From: Monomorium pharaonis
Lineage: Eukaryota > Arthropoda > Insecta > Hymenoptera > Formicidae
DNA length: 64,000 bases
Direction of reading: 5' to 3'
Assembly: GCF_013373865.1 (NCBI RefSeq)
Contig: NC_050468.1
Span: 25,190,774 to 25,254,773 of the forward strand
Within the stretch, counting starts at the first letter, position 1. Each line of letters opens with the position of its first letter. The notes beneath the pieces were generated by a model. That model worked only from the letters and a program-made list of their open reading frames with translations, was not told where the DNA came from and made no database searches. Position numbers and translations under genes: made by a program. Shown piece by piece: positions 51,217 to 62,712 of this stretch.

Positions 51217-52860
51217 TATGTAGCTTAAATGTGCCAACTTGTTAAGTAGTGCAGTGGAAATTCTGCAAAACAATTTCATAATTTTACAGTGTTGATCAAT
51301 TTGTCTAAGATTTCTCAAAACTATTTGATTTTTTCAAGAATTTAATTTTTGCCAATAGACATCCAAGGACTTTAGCTCCACCAGAATAAAATATGAATCA
51401 AATTAATTTTAAAGATATTAAGGTAAAGATTAATAATTTTTTTTAACGATGTTTTTTTAATTATAAGAATCTTTGTTGCATTATTTACTTGAAAAGAGTT
51501 TATTATATTATTTTGAAAATATATTCTTTATATTTTTTTTCATATATATATATATATTTTTTTAAATTATATATTTAAATATGATTAAATTAAAATATTA
51601 ATTATATTTTTATTTAATAAAAAAATTACCAAAAACGAATTAAACGTTATATTAAATAATTAATATTTGTTAATATACGAATTATACACATATATTAGAT
51701 TATTAGAAATAATTTTAAAAGTATTTCTATATATACATATTTATGTATATGCAATTAATTGATATTTGTACTACATGCAATGTACATTAGAAATAATTTT
51801 ATATTTAAATATTTACATTTTTGTACATACTGTGATTTATGTATGTTCATAAATATATACTATTTTTATGAACATTTATATGTGCATTATATATATATTT
51901 TTTATAAAACGTGTAGTTTTAATACATGTTTTTTGTTAAAGAATATTAATGTACGAATTGAAAATTAATTCATATATTTTAATAGATGTTTTTGTTTTGT
52001 TCACTCAAAGATGTAAGCTGCTATGCACTTTGATACATTTTTGAAATGAAATATAATATTTTAGTATTATAAATTATAATATTATCTAAACGTATATATT
52101 TTTACTGTTTAATTTGACAAACAATATAGTAGTGAAAGTAACAGAATATTTTATTACTTACTAAAGAGTTACTTAATCAAAGAAAATATCAAATAAAATT
52201 AATATTTTCATATCATGTATATGTTGATTATATATATTTGTACATGTTATTATGTATATGTAGATGTGCACATATGCACTTATATCTAACATAATGTAAA
52301 TAATTTTTTAATTATTTTAAATATTTTAAATCTTTTGTAATAAATAGCAAAATTGTATTTTTTTCATTTTATAAATACAATTTGTTTATATATGAAAACG
52401 TATATGCATATTCATTTATAATGATACATGGATAATCATGTTTAATAATTTTTATTATATTTAATATAATTCGTATTTTAGGAACTCTTTTTGTTCACAG
52501 ATAAAAGTAAAATTTTATTTAAATTATTCTGGAAAAATCATTGATTAATCAATAGATTAAAGTTGGGAAATATTAGATATAAGAAGTAACTGTAAATTAT
52601 TTGATTCAGTAAAATTATGAAGAGTAATAAAAAAAAGGAAAGTAAAAGTAAATAGTTCAGTAAAGTCATCGTCTATAACAAATTTTCTTATATTGACAAG
52701 ACCTACACAATGGAAGATATATTTTATTAGAAACTTAGAGTATACGATATTTACCACATAACGTTCGAGTGAAAGAGCAATTTAAAAGTGTACCAGATAG
52801 CATACTAAGGAATACAATTTGTCTGTTAATATGGTGGCAAAATGGAATGGGAATTCCATC
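51217..52860 (+). other. AT-rich spacer in the dead-exon zone
   Basis: About 1.6 kb with very low GC, many TA runs and no recognisable coding or structural element. Frames on either strand up to about 70 codons carry no finger-like motif. Confidence 0.55.
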
Positions 52861-53100
52861 TCGTCTGTGCATCAAGCAAAATGATTCTTGATATTTGCGA
52901 GAGATTCTACACGAGCAATCATGATTGTACAAATACAAAAAAGTAGCTTACTTAAACGAGTAAAAGTTTCATTACGGCGTATATAACAAAAAATTTGTAA
53001 AGCAGAAGAATCAACGGCACGATAACAGTGATTATAGTTTTCAAGAGTGTGGCAAAACATTTGTTTTGAAAAGAGCCCGTCTTATACAGACGTCAAACTG
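52861..53100 (+). pseudogene. psi-D continued or a further relic: degenerate C2H2 fingers
   Basis: At about 52,880-52,925 the sequence reads ILDICERFYTSNHDC (like CDICNRGFYTSN with the first Cys lost). At about 52,980-53,095 it reads YNKKFVKQKNQRHDNSDYS, then FQECGKTFVLKRARLIQT, two adjacent finger remnants in one frame in which the first Cys of the second is now Phe (TGT to TTT). Whether this belongs to psi-D, about 2.7 kb upstream, or to another dead exon is unclear. Confidence 0.65.
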
Positions 53101-54148
53101 CGCCATATCTAAAAAAAATTTCAAAATACCGAATATTATAACAAATTTTTAACAAAAGATATTGCTCTGTACATTGTAAGAAACATTCAGATGTGTCACA
53201 CATGTGTCATTATTTATACCTCTCAAAAAGAAAACAGTAGATCATATATGAATCTAAATTGAAATGTTTCAAGAAAACACATTTTATTATGAGATATTGA
53301 AATAATTGTTAGATGCAGATTGATGTTATACTTGTTGCACATTGCAATTATAAGATCTTTGTAGAAGTGTAATACAAAAGATCTGTGTATTCAGAATTAT
53401 AATTTAAGATTTGTAATGTGATATCTATTATATGATAATTTAAACACATAACACATGTTTTAATGATGCCTCGATTATCCAAGAAGACATGAACTTATAA
53501 GTTAAAATAGAGCTTAAACTAATTATAAATGTGATACAAAAGATCTGTGTGTTAAGAGTTATATAATTTTGAACTCTTAAAATGTAATGTAATCTCTACT
53601 ACGCGATGACCTAACACGTGTAACAAATATATATTTTAATTTTAACGATGTAAAATTATTTTACTTTTACAATAATATATTTGGTTTTGTAAATGATTAA
53701 TACATTTTTATCATTATCTCGAGATATTATATGAGAAGAAATAAGAATTATAACGAGATAAGTAAAATAGAAGTTAAACTAATTATAAATACTTGTCATG
53801 AACCAGTTATATTGATTAAATAATGTATTGTATTAAGTTACCTGAAATTTGTTATATAATTTTTTACAACTTCTAATTTACACATTTTTTTATAGTATAA
53901 GTTTTGAATTATTAGAATCAACTTTAATAAAGACTTTCTTTAATCCCAAAGGAAAAAGATATTTGTAATGAACAGTTTTGAATGAATTCGCGACTTGCAA
54001 ATTATACAATAGTTCCGATTAATTCAATCGTATTTTTCAAACAAATTTATTTGTAGAAACATCTTTTAGACCTGGAGTAAGTAGTGATTGAGATGTTAAA
54101 TCTAAACACCATCATAGAAACTAACCATAATGTTTTAATATGTTTTAG
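53101..54148 (+). other. Spacer before T10 with a diverged tandem repeat
   Basis: 1 kb of AT-rich DNA. 53,367-53,790 contains repeated segments (aatacaaaagatctgtgt at 53,371 and again 162 bases later; ttaaactaattataaat at about 53,514 and 260 bases later). The spacer ends aatatgttttag before T10. Confidence 0.6.
53367..53790. repeat. Diverged tandem repeat, units of about 160-260 bp
   Basis: Shared blocks include ataCAAAAGATCTGTGT (two copies), acacat/acacgtgtaac followed by ttttaa-gatg, and aaaatag-g-ttaaactaatt (two copies). Units differ in length because of insertions. Non-coding. Confidence 0.6.
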
Positions 54149-56000
54149 AGAGCAAAACTGCAGCAAGAAGATATTGCAGACGGACGCTTCCGGTTGTTTT
54201 ATTGTTGGAAAAAATTCAATACCGATGAGACTATGGCAGCACGCTGATGTCGATGGTAAACTGCGTTATTCATTAGTACCAATATCAAGCGACACCGATA
54301 AAACTAAGAGAGACGTAAAGATATTCGATGTGGTACCGTTGACCTCTATTAAAGTTGAAGAGATCGAGGATCAGCAGAGCAGTCAAAAAATTAGCGGATG
54401 CAGTGTCGGTAGTTACATGGATTTGCGCAAGTTAGTGGTAGATAGTTACACTTGCGATAAATGCAATATAAAATTTCCGATGCGATCTATGTTGAGTCGC
54501 CACAAAGTGACGCACAAGATGCGTTTATGGTTTCGTGAAGGACGTCTGAAAGAAAAGTCCGTGCAATATTTAACGACAAATGCTCGAAGACGATCGAAGG
54601 CGCAGAAATGTTTACGGGGAGCAAAGTACGTATGCCCATTTTGCGATTTTGAGTGCAACAGATTGATGAATTTGAACACACATGTAAAGAGGAGGCATGG
54701 TGAAAACGCGGCCAAGGCGAATCTGAAGAAATTTATTTGTATTATCTGCAGTTACGAATGTTCGAGTGAAGCCAACCTAAATAGACATACGCTCAAGCAC
54801 AGGAATAAAAATATGACGAGTTTTGCTTGCAACATATGTAATTTTGAATGCAAAAGAAGCACTACTCTGACATCTCACCTAGCACGAAGTCATAAAAGGT
54901 CTAAGAAAAATTTGGATGCGAGTTGTATGAAAAAAAAACATAGAATAATGAAGTGTAACTACACGTTTCCTAAGAAGACTAGTCAATCGGTTGATTCCCT
55001 TAGCCATGAAACGTCTAAAGAAACTGAGTTAATCTTGCACGAAGATTCTAATCTCGTAGTAGTTAAAAAGGAAATTTGTGAAGAGGATTGCAGCAAGACA
55101 TCATCCGCCGTCTTGAAAAAACCTAATCAAAAGAGATCGCTGCCAGTCGAGGAACACTGCAATCTCTGCGATTTTACATGCGCGAAGAAAAGTACGCTGT
55201 ACTCGCATAAACGCCGACACAAGATAGAAGATGCCAACGAGGTTTACGCGTGCAACGAGTGCGGCTTCAAGACCGTCAAGAAATCATCGCTGTACTCTCA
55301 CATCAAGCGGAAGCACAAAGAGCCACGGATTTGCGACGCACAGCCGGAATTGTTCTGTTGCAACCAGTGCGACTACAAGAACAAGAACAAGTATGAGTTG
55401 AAGATACATGTTGCGCGAAAGCACACGGACGACTTCAAGTTCTCGTGCGAGACCTGCGGTAAGAAGTTTAAGGTCAAGGGCGATCTCACGAATCACATAC
55501 GTTTTAATCATCGGGAGCAGCCAGTGATCTGCGACGTGTGCGGCAAGACTTGTCTCAATAGTAACTCTCTGTACGTACATCAGAAATTCGCGCACTATAA
55601 GGCCAAGTACGAGTGTCAGATATGCAAGAGACGAATGGTTAGTCAGGAGAATCTTAACGAGCATATGCTCAGACAGCACGAGCGCAGGGAAAACGTGGTG
55701 TGCGAGGAATGCGGCAAGACTTTTTCGCGGAACAGCAGATTGAAGGTGCACATGAGAATTCATACTGGAGACAAACCATATAATTGTAATATTTGTAACA
55801 AGTCCTTCGCTCGTAGAACAGCTCTCAAGCAACATCTACTTATTCACACTGGCATTAGGCCGTATGTGTGCGATATTTGCGGCAAAGCCTTCACTCAAAA
55901 GCCAGGTTTAATTAGTCACAGGAAGTCGCATCCGGGTTCTCATCCACCTTTACCGCGCGTTCTCATCGACCATATTTTGAACGATGTTATGAAAGGTTGA
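54149..56000 (+). CDS. T10: largest alternative terminal exon, 13 C2H2 fingers
   Basis: 616 codons plus stop after tatgttttag|A (GG|A = Gly), opening EQNCSKKILQTDASG. Residues 15-44 form the shared motif GCFIVGKNSIPMRLW...DGKLRYSLVP, also in T11 and T13. SUMO-type IKVE and VKKE follow. Four widely spaced fingers (YTCDKCNIKF to FACNICNFEC) are followed by a long spacer with a decayed finger (KCNYTFPKKTSQSVDSLSH), then nine fingers (EHCNLCDFTC to YVCDICGKAF). CDVCGKTCLNSNSLYVHQKF and CKRRMVSQENLNEH are nearly fixed in T10-T13. The tail PPLPRVLIDHILNDVM recurs in T11 and T12. The stop TGA is at 55,998. AATAAA lies at 56,104. Confidence 0.92.
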
Positions 56001-57094
56001 CATGCTGATTGACTGGTGTAAAGTTTGAACGATTTTGAATATTTGAATGTACTGTCCGGCGAGATGACGATGTATAAAAGATAAACATCCTTTTATAATT
56101 GAGAATAAAATTTCCTAGCACGAGTTTTTTATTCAGTGATATAGATGTAATTCGATAGGAATCTATATTATAAGACAACTCATATTCACAAAAAATTATT
56201 GTCATATGTATATATATATATATATATACATATGTAACAAATATCTTTTATTAGTACCAATATTTAGTATCGATATGTACGTGAAGTACAAATTTTTTAA
56301 AGGAAATTACTTTCTAAGGTTTTGCTAATTTATTTCACATTGTTATGCATTACATTGCCTTATTTTATTTAGTTTGGCGTTATATTAAATAAAGAATTAT
56401 TAAAATCTGAAATTTATTAAAATAATGAATTATATTTTATAATATTCATAAAACAATTAATTGTTAGAATCTTTTTTTGTTTCTGTTATTTGTTATCTTC
56501 TTTGAAAACATTCACATTTTAAATGTATAATGTATGCATAAAACTAGTTTTATAATTATTCAGAATTATCAAGTACAGTTAATTTGTGAAAAAGTGTTTA
56601 AATCTTCATGAAATGATATTTTAATTATAGTTTAAAAAAATTGTAATTATATTTTCTTATAGCATTGTATTTATACCTTAGATTTAACATACTTTAATAT
56701 ATATATATATATATATATGAATAGATGAATCTGCATGTTGAATGTGATTTAACTGTTCAGCGAATACATGTTGTAGTATATATAAGTTACTATAAAGCAG
56801 ATTTCCATTTACTGCTAGGAATAAGATATCATTCTCGCCGTTGATTGTAATTCTTGAGAGATCAGAAAAAATTATTGGAATATATAAATGATATATAAAT
56901 AATTAATAAAATATACAATTTGTTTTATTTAGAATGTGCACCTTATCCATTTATATATAAAAATTCTTTATTTTGTCTTGAAGTATTAATATTGTTTAGA
57001 AATATAAAAAGGATAAAATTATGAAAAAAAGATTTTATAAAATTGTTCCCATTTGATAATAAAATTCCTAACTAACATATTATATGATTTTCAG
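56001..57094 (+). other. T10 3' UTR and spacer
   Basis: 1.1 kb of AT-rich DNA with AATAAA at 56,104 and an AT run at about 56,697-56,718. It ends tatgattttcag before T11. Confidence 0.6.
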
Positions 57095-58322
57095 GGTCGT
57101 AAATGGAAATGGACATTTTCTGTATGGCAAAGAATCTATTCCAATGCTGCCATGGAAAGTAGTTGATTTGGAAGGATGTCTCTATTATGCCTTCCTTCCA
57201 GCAAATCAAACAAAAATAATAGAAGAGAATCAATGTGATGGGAAACAAGATGAAATATCGGAAATTAACGATGATGATGCGGAAAATGCTTTTGAAATTG
57301 AAAGTAACAGTGTGATGTATACGGATACGTTGGATAATATTTACACAGTAAAGGTAGAAGACGAGAACACATTTTCGATGGATGAGTTAGCAATTACGGA
57401 CGAAGATAAACCTTACAATGAGGATGACAAAGTTTATGCTTGTGACGAATGTAACATTTGTTTCCCCGTAATGCAGATGTTAAAGTGTCATCGAGAAAAG
57501 ATGCATGAACAGGATGAAAAAGATGTAGAGATTGTTACATATAGATGTAACTTCTGTAGCTACGAGTGCATCAACAAATCGACTTTAAATTCGCATATCA
57601 ACAGAAAACATTCCACGAAACGCGTGATCAAACGGAGAAACAGACTTAAAAAAATTATTAAGCCACAAGAATATTCTTGCGATGTATGCGGATTTAAATG
57701 TCCAAGTCGACGTCGGCTAAAAGAGCATCTCGCTCGCAAACATGGATCTGAATATAATTATGATTGCGAATATTGTGATAAGAAATTCAAGGTGAAGAGC
57801 GACATGAGATTGCATGTGCGCTTTAAACACAAGGAGAGTCCGATAATATGCGATGTTTGCGGCAAAACTTGCTCCAACAGCAATTCGCTGTATGTACACC
57901 AAAAATGGGCGCATTTTAAGCCCAAGTATGAGTGCGAAATTTGTAAGAGGCGTATGGTCACGCAGGAGAATCTGGATCAGCATATCTTGCTGCAGCATGA
58001 ACGCAGAGAGAGCTTTGTATGCGAAGAGTGCGGCAAGTCATTTACAGAGAATCATCGATTAAAGCAGCACATGATGACCCACACCGGCGATCGACCACAT
58101 GACTGTCACATCTGTGGTAAAGCTTTTGCACGTAGGACTGCTTTCAGGCAACATCTGTTAATTCATACGGGAAAACGGCCGTATGTTTGTGATATTTGTG
58201 GGAAAGCTTTTACGCAAAAACCTGGCTTAATTTGTCATCGAAAGTCTCATCCTGGAGTGCATCCTCCTTTGCCAGTAGTGCACATTGATCACATTCTCAA
58301 TGATTTTATGAAGAAAAAGTAA
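57095..58322 (+). CDS. T11: alternative terminal exon with 9 C2H2 fingers
   Basis: 408 codons plus stop after tgattttcag|G (GG|G = Gly), opening VVNGN. Residues 6-35 are the shared motif GHFLYGKESIPMLPW...EGCLYYAFLP. An acidic linker with VKVE follows. Fingers run YACDECNICF, YRCNFCSYEC, YSCDVCGFKC, YDCEYCDKKF, IICDVCGKTC, YECEICKRRM, FVCEECGKSF, HDCHICGKAF and YVCDICGKAF, each matching the last fingers of T10 in order. The tail is PPLPVVHIDHILNDFM. No ATG occurs between the acceptor and codon 18 of the exon. The stop TAA is at 58,320. AATAAA lies at 58,643. Confidence 0.92.
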
Positions 58323-59676
58323 TTATGTAATGCATTAAAAAAAATTCAAAAATTACTATGCATATTAAAAGTTTAAGATTTAGTTTAGGAATTAATATTC
58401 AGTTTTATTTTTATTTCTGATTAAAAAAAAATTATTTTTACACGCACCCACATATATACACACACATACACACGCGCACGCGTAAAAAGAATGATTATTT
58501 TTAATACCATTAAAAAAATTGTAACACATATATGTATATTTTCAAATGTAAATTTGTTCTTTTAATCAATATAATTGTGCGTAAAATAATGTGTTGAGAT
58601 ATAGGATTACAAGAATGTGATACAAACGGCAGAATGTGTTTTAATAAAAATAATGTTTCACTGATGCAGATAACTTATTTGCAAATTAATTGAATCTTTA
58701 AAACCTTTATTGTAAATTTTTTTATAATCTTTATTGTGAGAGATAAAATTTTAATAAAATACTTTTATAAATTTGTTTTATATATGACAGAATGATAAAC
58801 AATGATGCAATGTGTAAGTATAATAAATTTTATATACTTAATTAGAATTCATAAGCTTTCTGTAATAACAGATTTATATTTTATTATATTAAGAGTTTCA
58901 AATGTGTTTACAGAAATTGGAGGCAGACGTTCCTGTTTTTGTGTCTTGTTTTCATAAAATATTAACAAAGAAGTCTTAAAAGAAGTTTTACTTATTTAGT
59001 TCTTAAGATTTGCATAAATAACATTAGGATTAATTAATTAATCTATTTCTATAGAATTCTTCTATTAAAATTTTTATTTCAGGAATTATGCGTTTTTAGA
59101 ATAACTTTTTATGAAGAAAAATATAATTGTAAGGTTTTATTAGAATGACATTTAATTTTTTTAAATGCTTATTAATTTCGATAGATAATTAAAAAAATTT
59201 TTAGATTATATAATAATCAAATATAAAATAACAGCTTTTTAAAGCTGTAACATGTTTTTAATTTTATACACAGAAGAGTAGACAAATATTTTCATAAAAT
59301 TTATGGAAAAAATTGCAATTATGACTTTTTTAATAATAATTTAACTTCTCTCTTCTAAATCTTTTATGATTAATTCCAAGAATTTCTATAATAAGCAACA
59401 TCTTTGTCGGGATCAAAGGTTACCTATAAAACGAAAAATAAAGAATTACTATAAATTTATCAAATTATGTAATTGTGTTTTAGTTTACAATTCTGCGATA
59501 GTAAGTTTTAATCTATTTTCGAATATCAATATTATACATTGTAAAAATATTAGTGAGCTGTATATTTAATAATTTATTGTAGAAAAGTTATGCTAATTTA
59601 AGTTCCTTGTATCGTCTATATAGCATATTTTATTATATTTAATCTTATACAAATAAATATACATGATTATTCTATG

Positions 59677-59714
<38 letters not shown>

Positions 59715-59868
59715 TGAGCGTCTTGTATTAAAATTTCGAATTGTAAACCCCGAGCAGAGGGGATGAGAGTAATTTTGATTATGCTCATACCAATGTGTAA
59801 GTAGTCCAAGATCTGTATATTTTTAAATTGTAGAACCGTAATAAAGATATACTTTTGTGATGTTTTAG
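58323..59868 (+). other. T11 3' UTR and spacer
   Basis: 1.5 kb of AT-rich DNA, AATAAA at 58,643, a short CA/CG run at about 58,441-58,482 and (AT)n at 59,678-59,712. It ends gtgatgttttag before T12. Confidence 0.6.
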
Positions 59869-60910
59869 GAAGCCGATAACAGATATCCTTGTTGGCCAAG
59901 CGGCGTCGAACAAATCTGGAGCGAAAATATTGATCTCCAAACATAAAAAAGAGAAGAAATCGCAGGTGAAAGATTGCGAAGAAAAACGCAATTTATTTGG
60001 CTGCGATGTCTGTCCTAAACGTTTCCAGAGTCAGTACTTACTGAAACAGCATATGCTCACGCACAAAGCAGAGATCGTGCGCGGATGCAAAATGGAAGTG
60101 GAAAAAGAGAAGTCGGCATTAATCGACGTAGTGCTGCGAAATCAGGAAGCTCTCTCATGCGTAACGTGTGACTTCCGCTGTAACAAGAGATCCACAATGA
60201 TCGCGCATCTCGCTGAGAAGCACGAGGGAACCGTGGACAACAGCAAACTCATTAGCAACAAGTTCACCTGCATTGTGTGCGGCTTGGTGTGCGCTCGCAA
60301 GGAGACTCTCAGGTCGCACTTCGTCCGCAAGCACACTCATCATTTCAGCTACTCCTGCGAGCACTGTGGCAAGGAATTCAAAATCAAAGGTGATCTTACT
60401 ACGCACACCCGATTGAATCATCGGGAGCCGCCGGTGATATGCGACGTTTGTGGCAAGACCTGTCGAAACAGCCACAGCTTGTATACCCATCAGAAGCACG
60501 CGCATTACAAGGCGAAGTACGAGTGTCCGATGTGTCATCGGCGGCTCGTCACGCAGGAAAATCTAGATCAACACATGCTGACGCAGCACGAAAGGAAAGA
60601 GAAATCAGTATGCGAAGAGTGCGGCAAGACATTCTTCGAGAATTACGATCTGAAGAAGCATATGAGAATCCATACAGGTGATAAGCCATACGGCTGCACG
60701 ATTTGTGGCAGAATGTTTGCTAGGCACAGTAGTCTGAGCCAGCATCTTCTTTTGCACACTGGCGAACGTATCTATACATGTGATGTTTGTGGTAAATCAT
60801 TTGCTCAGAAAGCTGGTCTTATCTGCCACAGGAAGATTCATTCAGGCGTGTTGCCGCCTTTGCCCGTAATACATATTGATCACATACTAAAGGAGTTTAT
60901 GAAGAAATGA
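59869..60910 (+). CDS. T12: alternative terminal exon with 9 C2H2 fingers
   Basis: 346 codons plus stop after gatgttttag|G (GG|G = Gly), opening KPITDILVGQAASNKSGAK. It has the shortest linker before the fingers and lacks the 30-residue motif of T10, T11 and T13. A basic stretch (KHKKEKKSQVK) could act in nuclear import. Fingers: FGCDVCPKRF, LSCVTCDFRC, FTCIVCGLVC, YSCEHCGKEF, VICDVCGKTC, YECPMCHRRL, SVCEECGKTF, YGCTICGRMF and YTCDVCGKSF. The tail PPLPVIHIDHILKEFM matches T10/T11. The first in-frame ATG is deep inside, so translation must come from an upstream exon. The stop TGA is at 60,908. AATAAA lies at 60,977. Confidence 0.91.
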
Positions 60911-61211
60911 AGTTACGCGACTTGACTTGTTAATGTTTCGCGATCTTTGTCTTTTATTTCTTTTTTCCACGTGATAAATAAATAATAAATGTGTACGTGC
61001 AATCAAGCATATTTCTGATTGAAATATAAAGAATAGCACGAAAGATACAAAATACTTGTAATGATTGATGTCACAGATATGAAAAATTGAAATGAATAGA
61101 ATTAATACATTTTTAATTTAATTTAATTTTTTTATATGTTACTTTTAGAGAGAGTTCTAAAAAGACTCATTAAAACAACGAAACGAATAAAAACCACAAA
61201 GTTTGTAACAA

Positions 61212-61260
<49 letters not shown>

Positions 61261-62712
61261 GAGGAAGGTCACCAATATGATATAGATCTTCTAAAGTGTA
61301 GCACTCTTTTATATTTTGGAAACATTACACTGTATTTATACTGATAAAAACATAATCTGCTTAGATAATTAAAAAATTGATAATCCATAGTTTATACATT
61401 TGACTTTTTTATAAAATTTATTAAAAACGAATCTAATTTAATCTTTAACCATGCAGTATGTTGTATCTTGCGGGACAGATAAAATATTTGTATAATCGAT
61501 AAAAAATATTTTATTTACGAAATGGACAGCTTTGAAGGATCTTTTTATGTATTACTCGTATATTTGTAAATATTTTGTACAAATAATTTATATTAAAAGA
61601 AAAGGAAAATGTAGCCTACTGTGTGTCAGTTTTGGGACCTAATTTTTTAGATGTTTATTTTTTATTATGTTGTGAAAATACTAATTATAACAAAATATGA
61701 AAAATAATATAAAAATTTATACCACGGTTTACCAACTAAACCGTTTAATAGGAGATACTTTCTAGTTTACATTTATATTTTCAAAGTTTTATTTTTAATT
61801 TTTGTTTAAGAAATGCTATTAAAAATCAAAGTGATATATCAGTATTTGTGATCTTCCTCTAATGCAAAAGTTATTATGAATTATTTTTTAATGTTTTGCG
61901 TATAAGATAAATTTTTTATTTTGATTTATTAATATTTTTACGTTAATGTTATATAAATTTAATATATTATTACTTTGTATAATATATTTGTTCTTACATA
62001 TTATTTTAAAGATTCTTAAATATTATAACAATATTTGTTATAATATCAGTAAGAAAAATTACAAAAAAAATTTACAATTCTGTAAAATTTTTTTCAAAAT
62101 TTACAAGATTTACAAAATCAAAATCAAAATATTCAAATAAAGAAACATACGCAAAAACTAAAAAAAAAGTTATGTTAGGACATTTATGTGATTTCTGATT
62201 TACGTTTAAGCATTATAATTTCGCAAATTTTAAGCTAGTTACACAATTATAAGTAATATTATAAGAAATCTATATTTTGTTATTAACGTCTAAATATTCA
62301 GATTTTCTATTTGTTATTAAGTTCTTTAACAGTATAATATATTATTTATAAATAAGTTAGTTTCAAATGGATATATATTTCTAAAGTTATTGAAATAAAT
62401 TGTATTTATAATATTGAATGTATACGTATGTGCAATAATATTTTATTTTATAAAAATATTTTGTTTATATCGAATTTTCCCCATTGCAATTTTGTAACTA
62501 ATGTATGTAGGTTACAACGGACTACAATGCTGATCAACAAGAAAGGTAGTTTTAACTTCTCGTTTGTGAGTACCTTTGTTGATCTGTGATCTCTAATTAC
62601 ATATATGAAACAGTAACTACTAGCGTATAATCTACTAACTACTACGATATAAATAAAATTATGTATGTGTGTTTGTTCGTTTTAATAATTATTTTATTCC
62701 GTAATGTTTCAG
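60911..62712 (+). other. T12 3' UTR and spacer
   Basis: 1.8 kb of AT-rich DNA with AATAAA at 60,977, an (AAT)n microsatellite at 61,211-61,260 and nothing coding. It ends ccgtaatgtttcag before T13. Confidence 0.6.
61211..61260. repeat. (AAT)n microsatellite
   Basis: About sixteen uninterrupted aat units. Confidence 0.95.

Noticed and set aside
55284..55835. 183-codon minus-strand frame
   Set aside because: Antisense shadow of T10 fingers with no own features.
16910..60910. Reading each finger block as an independent intronless zinc-finger gene starting at its first ATG or alternative start
   Set aside because: The frames run open back to a good acceptor in one shared phase. Several have no ATG for 18-31 or more codons after the acceptor, and no promoter-like or ZAD sequence lies between them.
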